Assembly (NCBI RefSeq): GCF_018403265.1
Contig: NZ_BOSI01000006.1
Span: 62,001 to 126,000, forward strand
From: Paenibacillus sp. J31TS4
Lineage (GTDB): Bacteria > Bacillota > Bacilli > Paenibacillales > NBRC-103111
Reading direction: 5' to 3'
Length of the DNA stretch: 64,000 bases
A program made the translations under genes and the position numbers. Positions 33,335 through 42,502 of this stretch are shown piece after piece. Each line of letters starts with the position of its first letter. Position 1 is the first letter of the stretch. The notes beneath the pieces were generated by a model. The model saw nothing but the letters and a program-made list of their open reading frames with translations. It was not told where the DNA came from and searched no databases.

Positions 33335-33892
33335 ATGCACTATAACATTCGCGGGACCAACCTGGAGATCACCGAACCGCTGAGAGAGTATGTGGAGAAG
33401 AAGCTGGGCAAGCTGGAGCGCTACTTCGAGCAGCCGATCCAATCGGAGGCGAACGTCAAGATGAGCGTGCTGAAGGACAGGCAGAACGTGGAAGTCACCA
33501 TTCCGCTGTCCGGTGTCCTGCTTCGAGCCGAGGAGAAGGGCAACGACATGTATGCCTCGATCGACCTCGTCGTAGACAAGCTCGAACGGCAGATCCGCAA
33601 ACACAAAACCAAGGTGAACCGGAAGATCCGCCAGGAGAACGACGTGAAAACCCTCTTTATTGAAGACCCGGTCGCCAATGAGCAGCAGCCCCACGAGGAG
33701 GAGGAACCGTTTGAGCTCGTGAAGACGAAACGGTTCACGCTGAAGCCGATGGATGTAGAAGAGGCGATCCTGCAAATGAATATGATTGGTCATAATTTCT
33801 TTGTCTTCTCCAACAGCGCCGACGCGGAGCAGGTCAATGTCGTGTACAAGCGGCATGACGGCACGTACGGTCTGATCGAACCCGCCAAATAA
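33335..33892 (+). CDS. hpf: Ribosome hibernation promoting factor, long form
   Basis: Joins 70S ribosomes into inactive 100S dimers in stationary phase or stress. 185 residues, the long form typical of Firmicutes. The N-terminal domain (about 1-100) starts [20 protein letters not shown] and holds the basic ribosome-binding surface ([15 protein letters not shown]). After an acidic linker (QPHEEEEPF) comes the C-terminal dimerisation domain ([41 protein letters not shown]). GAGAGGAGGAATT precedes the ATG. The position before secA matches yvyD in B. subtilis. Confidence 0.96.
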   Translation: MHYNIRGTNLEITEPLREYVEKKLGKLERYFEQPIQSEANVKMSVLKDRQNVEVTIPLSGVLLRAEEKGNDMYASIDLVVDKLERQIRKHKTKVNRKIRQENDVKTLFIEDPVANEQQPHEEEEPFELVKTKRFTLKPMDVEEAILQMNMIGHNFFVFSNSADAEQVNVVYKRHDGTYGLIEPAK

Positions 33893-33937
33893 GCGGCGCA
33901 GGCATTCCCTTTCTCTAACCCGGATACATGCTAGTGA

Positions 33938-33965
33938 GCCTGGCCCGCGAAGGGCCGGGCTTTTT
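33938..33965 (+). terminator. Rho-independent terminator of hpf
   Basis: GCCTGGCCC (33938-33946) pairs with GGGCCGGGC (33952-33960), with one wobble, and is followed by TTTTT. Confidence 0.93.
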
Positions 33966-34055
33966 CATACTTGGTCGGCATTTGCTCGGCCGCATGGGAG
34001 ACCGCTTGCGGGAATGGTTATTCCTTCCTCCTGCTCGCGGTTGTTGCGGCTGCAC

Positions 34056-34083
34056 TTGCAAACTGTTACAATTTCTGTATACT
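34056..34083 (+). promoter_or_regulatory. Candidate sigma-A-type promoter of secA
   Basis: TTGCAA (34056-34061), a 16-base spacer and TATACT (34078-34083), 41 bases before the secA start. Confidence 0.5.
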
Positions 34084-34124
34084 CGATTTTTTGTGGATTT
34101 TTGATTGCGAAAGGGGCAGACCCA

Positions 34125-36635
34125 ATGCTGGGACTCGTTAAGAAGATGTTCGGCGATTCGAATGAACGTGAAATAAAAAGATATTTGCGCACGGTAGAGA
34201 CCATAAACGCGTTGGAACCGGAGATGCAGGCGCTGTCCGATGAGCAGCTTCGGGGGAAGACCGATGAATACAAAGAAAGACTAGCCAAGGGCGAGACGCT
34301 TGACGACCTGCTGCCCGAAGCGTTCGCGACGGTACGGGAGGCTTCCCGGCGGGTGCTGAACAAGCGCCATTTTGACGTGCAGATGATCGGGGGCATGGTG
34401 CTGCACGAAGGCAAGATTGCCGAGATGAAGACAGGGGAAGGGAAAACCCTCGTAGGTACGCTTCCCGTCTATCTGAACGCGCTCACCGGTAAGGGCGTGC
34501 ACCTCGTCACCGTCAACGATTACCTGGCGACGGTCGGCATGCAGGAGATGGGGCAGATTTATACGTTCCTCGGCATGTCCGTCGGCCTCAACCTGAACAG
34601 CATGGACCATGACCAGAAGCGGGAAGCCTATGCCTGCGACATTACGTACGGCACGAACAACGAATACGGGTTCGATTACCTGCGGGACAACATGGTCTTG
34701 TATAAAGAGCAGATGGTGCAGCGTCCGCTCTACTTTGCCATTGTCGACGAAGTGGACTCGATCCTGGTTGACGAAGCCAGGACGCCTCTCATCATCTCCG
34801 GACAAGCCGCCAAGTCGACCGAGCTGTACACGACGGCCGACCGGTTCGTCAGCAAGCTGAAGGAAGAAGAGGACTACACGATCGACGTGAAGCTCAAAAC
34901 CGTCACGCTGACCGAGAAGGGGGTGGAGAAGGCAGAGCGGGCGTTCGGCATCGAGAACCTGTTCGACCACCAGAACGTCATGATCAACCACCACGTGACC
35001 CAGGCGCTCAAGGCGCATGCGATCATGAAGCGCGACATCGATTATGTCGTGCAGGAAGACGAGGTCGTTATCGTTGACGAGTTCACGGGACGCCTCATGA
35101 CGGGCCGCCGGTACAGCGACGGGTTGCACCAGGCGATCGAGGCGAAGGAGCATCTGAAGGTGCAGAACGAGAGCATGACGCTCGCCACCATCACCTTCCA
35201 GAACTACTTCCGGATGTACCGCAAGCTGGCCGGCATGACCGGTACGGCGAAGACCGAGGAAGAAGAATTCAAGAAGATCTATGGGCTCGACGTCGTCGTC
35301 GTTCCGACCAACCGACCGATGATCCGCAAGGACATGCCGGATATCGTCTACAAGTCGGTTGGCAGCAAATTCCGCGCCGTCGTCGACGAGATCGCCAAGC
35401 GGCACGCGAACAACCAGCCGGTGTTGGTCGGTACCGTATCGATCGAGAACTCGGAGCGGCTGTCCGAGATGCTGCGGAAGAAGGGCATCTCGCACAAGGT
35501 GCTGAACGCCAAGTACCACCGTGAGGAAGCGGAGATCGTCTCCCTGGCGGGACAAGCCAGCGCAGTGACGATCGCGACGAACATGGCGGGCCGGGGGACG
35601 GATATTCTCCTCGGCGAGGGAGTCGACGAAATCGGCGGCCTGCATATAATAGGAACCGAGCGGCATGAGAGCCGCCGGATTGACAACCAGCTCCGCGGCC
35701 GTGCCGGCCGTCAGGGAGACCCGGGCTCGTCCCAGTTCTACCTGTCGCTCGAGGACGAGCTGATGCGCCGCTTCGGCGCCGAGAACATCATGGGCATGAT
35801 GGACAAACTGGGCTTCGAGGAAGACCAGCCCATCGAGAGCCGGCTCATCTCCCGGGCGATCGAGTCCGCACAGAAGCGCGTCGAGGGCAACAACTTCGAC
35901 GTCCGGAAGGTCGTCCTGCAGTATGACGACGTCATGAACCAGCAGCGGAACATCATCTACAAGCAGCGCAGGGAAGTGCTCGAGTCCGAGAACATCCGCG
36001 AAGTGACGCTGAACATGATCTACCCGGTCATCGAGCGGATCGTCGAAGCGCACTGCCCGGCCGACCTCGTGCCGGAGGATTGGGATCTGGAAGCGGTCGC
36101 CGACTATGCGAACGGCACCTTCCTCGTGGAAGGCGGCGACGTCAGCAAGGATGAGCTGTGGGGCAAGGAGAAGGAAGAGGTTATCGAATACCTCAAATCG
36201 CGTGTGGATGAGCAATATGCCGCCCGTGAGCAGCAGATCGGCGAAGAGAGCATGCGCGAATTCGAGAAGGTCGTCGTGCTCCGCGCCGTCGACAGCAAGT
36301 GGATGGACCACATCGACGCGATGGACCAGCTCCGCCAGGGCATTCACCTGAGAGCGTACGGCGGCACCGACCCGTTGCGCGAGTACCAGTTCGAAGGGTA
36401 CGAGATGTTCCAGGCGATGATCGAGAGCATCCAGGAAGAAGTCGCCAAATATATTATGAAGGCTCACGTCGAGACCAACCTGGAGCGCCAGGCGGTTGCC
36501 GAAGGCCAGGCGGTCGACCCGAGCGGAGAGCCCGCAGCCAAGAACCCGGTCGTGCGCCAGGACGACAAGGTGGGACGCAACGACCTCTGCCCGTGCGGCA
36601 GCGGCAAGAAATACAAGCAGTGCTGCGGCAAGTAA
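34125..36635 (+). CDS. secA: Protein translocase ATPase SecA
   Basis: Peripheral membrane ATPase that pushes secretory proteins through SecYEG; 836 residues. Walker A is [12 protein letters not shown] (about residue 101), the DEAD box is [20 protein letters not shown] (about 206), and the second ATPase half has [15 protein letters not shown] and [17 protein letters not shown]. The C-terminus keeps the zinc site in [23 protein letters not shown] 34125, after AAAGGGGC, gives the conserved [20 protein letters not shown]; the in-frame ATG 34014 would add an unconserved extension across the promoter. It would export the S-layer and flagellar-independent secreted proteins of this region. prfB follows 38 bases later. 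Confidence 0.98.
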   Translation: MLGLVKKMFGDSNEREIKRYLRTVETINALEPEMQALSDEQLRGKTDEYKERLAKGETLDDLLPEAFATVREASRRVLNKRHFDVQMIGGMVLHEGKIAEMKTGEGKTLVGTLPVYLNALTGKGVHLVTVNDYLATVGMQEMGQIYTFLGMSVGLNLNSMDHDQKREAYACDITYGTNNEYGFDYLRDNMVLYKEQMVQRPLYFAIVDEVDSILVDEARTPLIISGQAAKSTELYTTADRFVSKLKEEEDYTIDVKLKTVTLTEKGVEKAERAFGIENLFDHQNVMINHHVTQALKAHAIMKRDIDYVVQEDEVVIVDEFTGRLMTGRRYSDGLHQAIEAKEHLKVQNESMTLATITFQNYFRMYRKLAGMTGTAKTEEEEFKKIYGLDVVVVPTNRPMIRKDMPDIVYKSVGSKFRAVVDEIAKRHANNQPVLVGTVSIENSERLSEMLRKKGISHKVLNAKYHREEAEIVSLAGQASAVTIATNMAGRGTDILLGEGVDEIGGLHIIGTERHESRRIDNQLRGRAGRQGDPGSSQFYLSLEDELMRRFGAENIMGMMDKLGFEEDQPIESRLISRAIESAQKRVEGNNFDVRKVVLQYDDVMNQQRNIIYKQRREVLESENIREVTLNMIYPVIERIVEAHCPADLVPEDWDLEAVADYANGTFLVEGGDVSKDELWGKEKEEVIEYLKSRVDEQYAAREQQIGEESMREFEKVVVLRAVDSKWMDHIDAMDQLRQGIHLRAYGGTDPLREYQFEGYEMFQAMIESIQEEVAKYIMKAHVETNLERQAVAEGQAVDPSGEPAAKNPVVRQDDKVGRNDLCPCGSGKKYKQCCGK

Positions 36636-36673
36636 GCCGCATCGCCGAATCTACATGAAGAGGTGTAACGGAT

Positions 36674-37796
36674 ATGATCGACAGCGGAGTGAAACACAGC
36701 TTGAAGGACATGGCAAGGCGACTTTCGGAACTTAGGGGGTCTCTTTGACTTAGATTTCAAGCTGGAACAAATCGCCGATTACGAGCAAAAAATGAGTGCC
36801 CCCGACTTCTGGGACGACAATGAACGGGCCCAGAAGCTCATCGCGGAGCTGAACGCCATCAAGGACGTCGCCGCCGAGTTCGAAACGCTGTCCTCCGATT
36901 ACGAGGATCTCGAAGTGATGCTCGCGCTCGCGGAGGAAGAGAACGACGAAAGCCTTGGCGCCGAGCTGGCGACCGGAGTGGAGAGCCTCGCGAACCGCAT
37001 GGCCGCGTACGAGCTGCAGCTGCTGCTGAACCAGCCGTACGACCGGATGAATGCGATTCTCGAGCTGCACCCTGGGGCGGGAGGCACCGAGTCCCAGGAT
37101 TGGGCCGAGATGCTGCTGCGGATGTACCGGCGCTGGGCGGAGAAGCGGGACTTCAAGGTTGAGGTGCTCGATTACCTGCCGGGCGACGAAGCCGGGGTCA
37201 AGAGCGTTACGCTGCTGATCAAGGGCTTCAACGCATACGGCTACCTGAAGGCGGAGAAAGGCGTTCATCGGCTCGTCCGCATCTCGCCGTTCGACGCGTC
37301 GGGCCGCCGGCATACCTCCTTCGTCTCGTGCGATGTCGTACCGGAGATCGACGACGACGTGGAGATCGAGATCCGCAGCGAGGATTTGAAGATCGACACG
37401 TATCGGGCGAGCGGCGCAGGCGGCCAGCACATCAACACGACCGACTCGGCCGTGCGGATTACGCACATCCCGACCGGTGTCGTGGTGACGTGCCAGACCG
37501 AACGCTCGCAGATCAAGAACCGTGAGCGTGCGATGAAGGTGTTGCGCTCCAAGCTGTACGAGAAGAAGATCGAGGAGCAGCAAAAGCAGCTGGCCGACAT
37601 TCGCGGCGAGCAGTCCGATATCGCCTGGGGCAGCCAGATCCGCTCCTACGTCTTCCACCCGTACAGCATGGTGAAGGATCACCGGACTCAGGCCGAAACC
37701 GGGAACATCGGCTCCGTCATGGACGGGGAGATCGATTTTCTGATCGATGCCTATTTGCGCAACCAGATGGACGCGGGCAAGAACAAGGAAAGCTGA
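36674..37796 (+). CDS. prfB: Peptide chain release factor 2 (programmed +1 frameshift)
   Basis: Recognises UAA and UGA stop codons and releases the finished protein; about 373 residues after the frameshift. Translation begins at ATG 36674 (AGAGGTG 8 bases upstream), runs 24 codons and meets UGA at 36746-36748. A +1 slip on CTT then continues as [12 protein letters not shown] to the end. The catalytic motif [15 protein letters not shown] and the stop-reading motif [12 protein letters not shown] (SPF, the RF2 type) are intact. The zero-frame product alone would be a 24-residue peptide, so this is autoregulation and not a broken gene. It lies downstream of secA as in B. subtilis. Confidence 0.97.
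36734..36749 (+). promoter_or_regulatory. RF2 programmed frameshift site
   Basis: AGGGGGTCTCTTTGAC: an internal Shine-Dalgarno (AGGGGG), three bases, the slippery CTT and the UGA stop followed by C. It is the same arrangement as in other prfB genes; low RF2 favours the +1 shift. Confidence 0.95.
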
Positions 37797-37814
37797 TAAA
37801 GAACCAACTATGGG

Positions 37815-37848
37815 AACATCCTACACGTCGAGTGTAGGATGTTTTTTT
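37815..37848 (+). terminator. Rho-independent terminator of prfB
   Basis: AACATCCTACAC (37815-37826) and GTGTAGGATGTT (37832-37843), a perfect 12-bp stem, then a T run. Confidence 0.97.
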
Positions 37849-37907
37849 ACCCGTCGGGCGGGTAACGAAAGGCGAAAGCGCCGCCGCTTGAGAAGGAGGA
37901 GGGCATC

Positions 37908-38993
37908 ATGGACAAACGGCAGGATCAAACGCCGGGGGAGCAGGAGCCAAAAGGGACAGCTTCGTTAGAGAAAGCGGAGGACATGCAGGAGCGAGTGGAC
38001 CAGTCCAAGCTGGTCAAACCGGAGGAGATGCGAGAGCGAGTGAGCCAATCCCCGCTGGTCAAGCCGGAGGAGATGGGGGCGATCCTGCGGGCCAAAGCGG
38101 CGATGGACGCGGCTCCCAAAGGACGGGGAAAGAGACGCCGGCGACTGCCCGGCGATTCGCGTTATCAGCTGGGGCTGGAGTATGCAGGACTCCTGCTCGG
38201 GTCGCTGATCGTGGCGGCCAGCTTCAATCTGTTCCTGAATCCCAATCACGTCGCGTCGGGCGGGGTAACCGGCATCTCCATCATTGTGAACCACCTAACC
38301 GGCGTCCAGCCGGCCTATATTCAATGGCTGCTCAATATTCCTCTGTTCCTGCTCGGGCTGCGGCAGCTCGGACGGTCTTTCGGCCTCAAGACGCTCGTCG
38401 GCTCGATCGCGCTGCCGCTGTTTGTCCTGCTGCTGAGCGGGCTGCCTCCCGCCACCGACAACCTGCTGCTCGCCACCATCTATGGCGGTATCGGGGTCGG
38501 CCTCGGCCTAGGAATGGTCTTCCGCTCCAGGGGATCGACAGGAGGCCTCGATCTCGCCGCCCAGCTGGTGCACCGCTGGACAGGCATCAGCCTGGGGCTC
38601 GCCGTGCCGCTCCTGGACGGGATGGTTATCACGGCGGCGGGATTCGTGTTCAATCCCGAGAAAGCGCTCTTTGCGCTGATCGGCCTGTACGTGACCGGCA
38701 AGACGATCGACTTCCTTCAGAGCGGGATATCGGTGTCGCGGGTCGCATTCATTATCTCCGGCCGGACCGAGGAGATCTCGCAGGCTATTCTCGTCGATCT
38801 GGACCGCGGCTTGACCAAGCTGAGCGGGGAAGGCGGGTATACGGGCACCGAGCGGATGGTGCTCATGGTCGTGCTGCGCTCGACGGAGGTGAGCCGGCTC
38901 AAAGCGATCGTGAAGCGCGTTGATCCGAATGCGTTCGTCATCATCAGCGATACGAAGGAAGTTTTGGGAGAAGGCTTCCAACCCCCTGGATAA
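37908..38993 (+). CDS. YitT family membrane protein with repeated N-terminal extension
   Basis: 361 residues. Residues 90-270 form five or six transmembrane helices typical of the YitT/DUF161 family (NPNHVASGGVTGISIIVNHL is a family hallmark), and the C-terminal 80 residues form the soluble DUF2179 domain (GRTEEISQAILVDLDRGLTK). Transport or a second-messenger role has been proposed for the family without a firm answer. The 80-residue cytosolic extension before the membrane part is unusual: it holds two near-identical 15-residue units (ERVDQSKLVKPEEMR, ERVSQSPLVKPEEMG). The gene sits where yvjA lies in B. subtilis, between prfB and ftsE. GAGAAGGAGGAGG precedes the ATG. Confidence 0.88.
   Translation: MDKRQDQTPGEQEPKGTASLEKAEDMQERVDQSKLVKPEEMRERVSQSPLVKPEEMGAILRAKAAMDAAPKGRGKRRRRLPGDSRYQLGLEYAGLLLGSLIVAASFNLFLNPNHVASGGVTGISIIVNHLTGVQPAYIQWLLNIPLFLLGLRQLGRSFGLKTLVGSIALPLFVLLLSGLPPATDNLLLATIYGGIGVGLGLGMVFRSRGSTGGLDLAAQLVHRWTGISLGLAVPLLDGMVITAAGFVFNPEKALFALIGLYVTGKTIDFLQSGISVSRVAFIISGRTEEISQAILVDLDRGLTKLSGEGGYTGTERMVLMVVLRSTEVSRLKAIVKRVDPNAFVIISDTKEVLGEGFQPPG
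37989..38078 (+). repeat. Two-copy 45-bp tandem repeat in the YitT family gene
   Basis: Two in-frame 45-bp units encode ERV[D/S]QS[K/P]LVKPEEM[R/G]. A weaker half-unit (KAEDMQ) precedes them. Confidence 0.75.
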
Positions 38994-39028
38994 ATCATGT
39001 ACAATAAACCGGACAGGGATATTTTTGC

Positions 39029-39058
39029 ATTGAATTTTTATTCTTGCGGCTGTATAAT
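39029..39058 (+). promoter_or_regulatory. argC promoter overlapped by an ARG box (ArgR/AhrC operator)
   Basis: TTGAAT (39030-39035), a 17-base spacer and a perfect TATAAT (39053-39058) form the promoter. Bases 39029-39046, read on the minus strand, are CAAGAATAAAAATTCAAT. This matches the B. subtilis ARG box consensus CATGAATAAAAATKCAAK at 17 of 18 positions. The operator covers the -35 and spacer, so arginine-bound ArgR should block RNA polymerase. Confidence 0.8.
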
Positions 39059-39107
39059 CATACATATCTTTTTTATGGAACGTCGCATGGAACGAGGGGG
39101 AAGGAAC

Positions 39108-40157
39108 ATGGCGGCCAAGATCAGAGCAGCCATTGTCGGGTCGACCGGCTATGGCGGCGTGGAATTGATACGTTTGCTGCTCAGGCATCCTCACGTGGAG
39201 ATTACTTCGGTCATCTCCTCGTCAACGGCAGGGGTGCCTATTTCTGATGGTTTTCCGCATTTGAATGCGATCCTGACGGACAATCTGGACGCGGTCGACA
39301 TTCCGCTCATCAAGAGCAAGGCGGACGTTGTATTCGCCGCCACCCCGCACGGTGTCAGCGCGGCACTCGTGCCTCAGCTGCTGGAAGCGGGGCTCAAAGT
39401 GATCGACTTGTCGGGCGATTTTCGGCTGAAGAGCGGAGACGTCTACAAGGAATGGTACAAGAAAGACCCGGGACCGGCCGATCTGCTAGAGAAGGCAGTA
39501 TACGGTCTCGCAGAGGTGTTCGGTGACGAGGTGAAGGGCGTGGAGTTCATCTCGAATCCGGGCTGCTACCCTACCGCGACGCTGCTCGGCCTCATTCCGG
39601 CCGTCAAGGCGGGCTGGATCGACGCCGATTCGATTATCGTGGACGCCAAATCCGGAGTGTCCGGCGCCGGGCGCGGACTCAGCATGACCTCGCATTATTC
39701 CGAAGTGAACGAGAACTTTTTCGCTTATAAAGTAAACAAACACCAGCACACCCCAGAGGTGGAGCAAGTGCTCGGATGGGCGGCCGGACGCCCGGTGACG
39801 ACTACGTTCACGACGCATTTGGTGCCGATGACGAGAGGGATTCTGTGCACGATGTACGCGACGCTGACCGAAGCGAAGAGCGAGGAGGACTTCCTGGAGC
39901 TGTATCGGGAGTTCTACAGCGGCCGTCCGTTCGTTCGAATCCGTCCGCAGGGTAAAGTCCCGGCGACCAAGGAAGTATGGGGCTCGAACTATTGCGATAT
40001 CGGCTTCGCGGTTGACCGCCGGACGAATCGGGTCACTATCGTCTCGGTCATTGATAACTTGATGAAGGGCGCTGCCGGTCAGGCGGTTCAGAACCTGAAC
40101 CTGATGATGGGCTGGGAAGAAACGGCCGGGCTCGAGATGGCCCCCGTGTATCCGTAA
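39108..40157 (+). CDS. argC: N-acetyl-gamma-glutamyl-phosphate reductase
   Basis: NADPH-dependent third step of arginine synthesis, reducing N-acetylglutamyl phosphate to the semialdehyde. 349 residues. The Rossmann motif is AAIVGSTGYGGVELIRLL; the catalytic cysteine is in FISNPGCYPTATLLG (about residue 148); HQHTPEVEQ (about residue 210) is the conserved histidine region. ATG 39108 follows GGGGGAAGG; upstream in-frame ATGs lie in the promoter and leader. First gene of a seven-gene arginine cluster controlled by the ARG box upstream. Confidence 0.97.
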   Translation: MAAKIRAAIVGSTGYGGVELIRLLLRHPHVEITSVISSSTAGVPISDGFPHLNAILTDNLDAVDIPLIKSKADVVFAATPHGVSAALVPQLLEAGLKVIDLSGDFRLKSGDVYKEWYKKDPGPADLLEKAVYGLAEVFGDEVKGVEFISNPGCYPTATLLGLIPAVKAGWIDADSIIVDAKSGVSGAGRGLSMTSHYSEVNENFFAYKVNKHQHTPEVEQVLGWAAGRPVTTTFTTHLVPMTRGILCTMYATLTEAKSEEDFLELYREFYSGRPFVRIRPQGKVPATKEVWGSNYCDIGFAVDRRTNRVTIVSVIDNLMKGAAGQAVQNLNLMMGWEETAGLEMAPVYP

Positions 40158-40179
40158 CGATAGAGGATAGGTGAGCAGG

Positions 40180-41403
40180 ATGAAAAAGGATCAATTTACG
40201 GTCGTGACGGATGGCGGCATTACGACGCCCAAGGGCTTTCGGGCCGGGGGGCTGCACTGCGGTCTCAAAAAAACCGAGCGCAACGACCTCGGCGTCATCG
40301 TCGCCGATGAGCCGGCGGCTGCGGCCGCTGTGTATACACTGAATGCTTTTCAGGCGGCGCCGTTGAAGGTGACCAAGGAGAGCATCGGCGCAGGCGGCCG
40401 CCTGCAGGCGATGCTCGTAAACAGCGGCAACGCGAACGCCTGCACCGGGCAGCAGGGCGAGGAGGACGCGCGGCGGATGCGCGCCGAGATGGCCCGCGTG
40501 CTCGGCATCGACGAGCATCTGGTCGGCGTGACGTCGACCGGCGTGATCGGCGAGCTGCTGCCGATGGAGAAGGTGGAGGCGGGCATCGCCTTGCTGCCCG
40601 AAAAGCTGTCGGCGGCTGGCAGCGACGACTTTTGCCAGGCGATTCTGACGACTGACCTCGTACGGAAGATGGTATGCGTCAGCGTGACGGTGGGCGGCGA
40701 GACGGTTCACATCGCCGGAGCGGCCAAGGGCTCGGGCATGATCCATCCGAACATGGCGACCATGCTCGGCTTCCTGACCACCGACGCGGAGCTGGACGCG
40801 GAGCAGCTGCAGGCGCTGCTCGGCGAAGTAACCGACACGACCTTCAATATGATTACCGTGGACGGCGACACGAGCACGAACGACATGGTCGTGGCTATGG
40901 CGAGCGGCCGCGCGGGAGGCGGCAAGCTGACGCCTCAGCATCCCCACTGGGAGGCGTATAAGGCGGGATTCCGCTATGTGAGCGAATATCTCGCCAAAGC
41001 GATCGCGCGCGACGGCGAAGGCGCGACCAAGCTGATCGAGGTGCAGGTGGCGGGAGCGGAATCGCTGGAGGCGGCCCGCGCCATCGCCAAGACGGTGATC
41101 GGCTCGAGCCTCGTCAAGTCGGCCTGCTTCGGCGCCGATGCGAACTGGGGGCGGATCATCGCCGCCGTCGGACGCGCAGGCCAGCAGGTGAACACCGAGA
41201 CGGTCGATATCCGGCTCGGCGACATCTCGGTGCTTGAGCAGTCGAGACCGGTACGGTTCGACGAAGAACGGGCGGAGGAGTATTTGAAGGGCGAGCTCGT
41301 GCAAATTTTTGTGAACTTGCATATGGGCGAGCAGCAAGCAACGGCATGGGGCTGCGATCTGACTTACGACTACGTGCGGATCAACGCTGCGTACCGGACT
41401 TAG
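40180..41403 (+). CDS. argJ: Glutamate N-acetyltransferase ArgJ
   Basis: Transfers the acetyl group from N-acetylornithine to glutamate, closing the acetyl cycle; some members also use acetyl-CoA. 407 residues. The self-cleavage site lies in MIHPNMATMLGFLTTDA, where cleavage before the threonine of ATML gives the alpha and beta chains and frees the catalytic Thr. The C-terminus has KSACFGADANWGRIIAAVG. No argA or argE is nearby, fitting the cyclic pathway. ATG 40180 follows AGGTGA; GTG 40171 is an alternative in frame. Confidence 0.96.
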   Translation: MKKDQFTVVTDGGITTPKGFRAGGLHCGLKKTERNDLGVIVADEPAAAAAVYTLNAFQAAPLKVTKESIGAGGRLQAMLVNSGNANACTGQQGEEDARRMRAEMARVLGIDEHLVGVTSTGVIGELLPMEKVEAGIALLPEKLSAAGSDDFCQAILTTDLVRKMVCVSVTVGGETVHIAGAAKGSGMIHPNMATMLGFLTTDAELDAEQLQALLGEVTDTTFNMITVDGDTSTNDMVVAMASGRAGGGKLTPQHPHWEAYKAGFRYVSEYLAKAIARDGEGATKLIEVQVAGAESLEAARAIAKTVIGSSLVKSACFGADANWGRIIAAVGRAGQQVNTETVDIRLGDISVLEQSRPVRFDEERAEEYLKGELVQIFVNLHMGEQQATAWGCDLTYDYVRINAAYRT

Positions 41404-41502
41404 GAAGCGCGCGGACGGGACCGGACGGCGGTCCCGGACGATCACGATAAGGAAGCAAACCGGACCTTCGGAAGAGGAACCGGTAGGAAAGCGGGTATAG
41501 CG

Positions 41503-42294
41503 ATGAACGGGAATTGTTTTGTCATCAAATGCGGGGGCAGCACGCTCGCGGCGCTGCCGGATTCCTTCTTCGCCGACATGAGGCAGCTGCAGGCGGACGG
41601 CCGGATTCCGGTCATCGTCCACGGCGGCGGGCCGGCGATCTCCGATACGCTGACGAAGCTCGGCATCGAGACGGAGTTCGTCGGCGGCCTCCGCAAGACG
41701 AACGAAGCGGTGCTGGACGTGGTGGAGATGGTGCTCGCAGGTCAGATCAACAAGGAGATCGTCCGCAAAATCCAGGCGAGCGGCGCCAAAGCGCTCGGCC
41801 TGTCGGGCATCGACGGGCAGCTGATCACGGCACGCCCGGTCGTGAATAGCGACCAGGTAGGGCTCGTCGGCGACGTGACGGCGGTCAATGCCGGGCTTGT
41901 GCAGGGCATTGTCGACATGGGCTATATCCCGGTCATTGCGCCGGTCGGCCTGGACGAGAACGGAAGTCAGCGGTATAACATCAATGCGGACACGGCCGCA
42001 GGCGCGGTTGCGTCGCATATCGGCGTCGAGCGGATGATCGTCGTTACCGACGTCCCCGGCATTCTGAAGACGGTGGACGGAAGCAAGCAGGTGCTGCCGT
42101 CCGTCACGGTCGCCGAGATCGGCGAGATGATCGAATCGGGCGAGATTTACGGCGGCATGATCCCCAAGGTGAAGGCGGCCATCCAGTGCATTCAGGGCGC
42201 AGTGAAGGAAGTCGTCATCGTCGACGGCTCCGTACCGGCGGTGCTCAGCCAAGTGCTGGCGGGAGACGCCATCGGAACGCGCATTATCCGATGA
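41503..42294 (+). CDS. argB: Acetylglutamate kinase
   Basis: Phosphorylates N-acetylglutamate, the second step of arginine synthesis. 263 residues, amino acid kinase fold: VIKCGGSTL binds ATP phosphates at the N-terminus, VIVHGGGPAISDTL binds the substrate (about residue 45), and YNINADTAAGAVASHIGVE is the conserved nucleotide region (about residue 157). No arginine-binding N-terminal extension is present, so this is likely the non-allosteric dimeric form; that is inference. The gene begins 99 bases after argJ and its ribosome binding site is poor. Confidence 0.96.
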   Translation: MNGNCFVIKCGGSTLAALPDSFFADMRQLQADGRIPVIVHGGGPAISDTLTKLGIETEFVGGLRKTNEAVLDVVEMVLAGQINKEIVRKIQASGAKALGLSGIDGQLITARPVVNSDQVGLVGDVTAVNAGLVQGIVDMGYIPVIAPVGLDENGSQRYNINADTAAGAVASHIGVERMIVVTDVPGILKTVDGSKQVLPSVTVAEIGEMIESGEIYGGMIPKVKAAIQCIQGAVKEVVIVDGSVPAVLSQVLAGDAIGTRIIR

Positions 42295-42502
42295 GGCTGT
42301 CTGTCGGCGCATGACGTCTCACTCGTTATGCTTGGCGGGAGGGGCGGACCGGAGAAAGCCGGTGCCGTATCTAGTTCCGCGGGCTTGAAACGGGTCGGGG
42401 CAAGCGGCTGAGAAAAGAACCTCAGCAGCAGGCCGGCAGGCAGGCACGGACCGCGTTCATGGCATAGTCAATAGTTCATTCCTGCAGGGAGGGAAAAGCG
42501 GT

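Noticed and set aside
36792-37796. prfB as a truncated gene starting at 36792
   Set aside because: An upstream zero frame with the canonical RF2 frameshift site restores the full protein.
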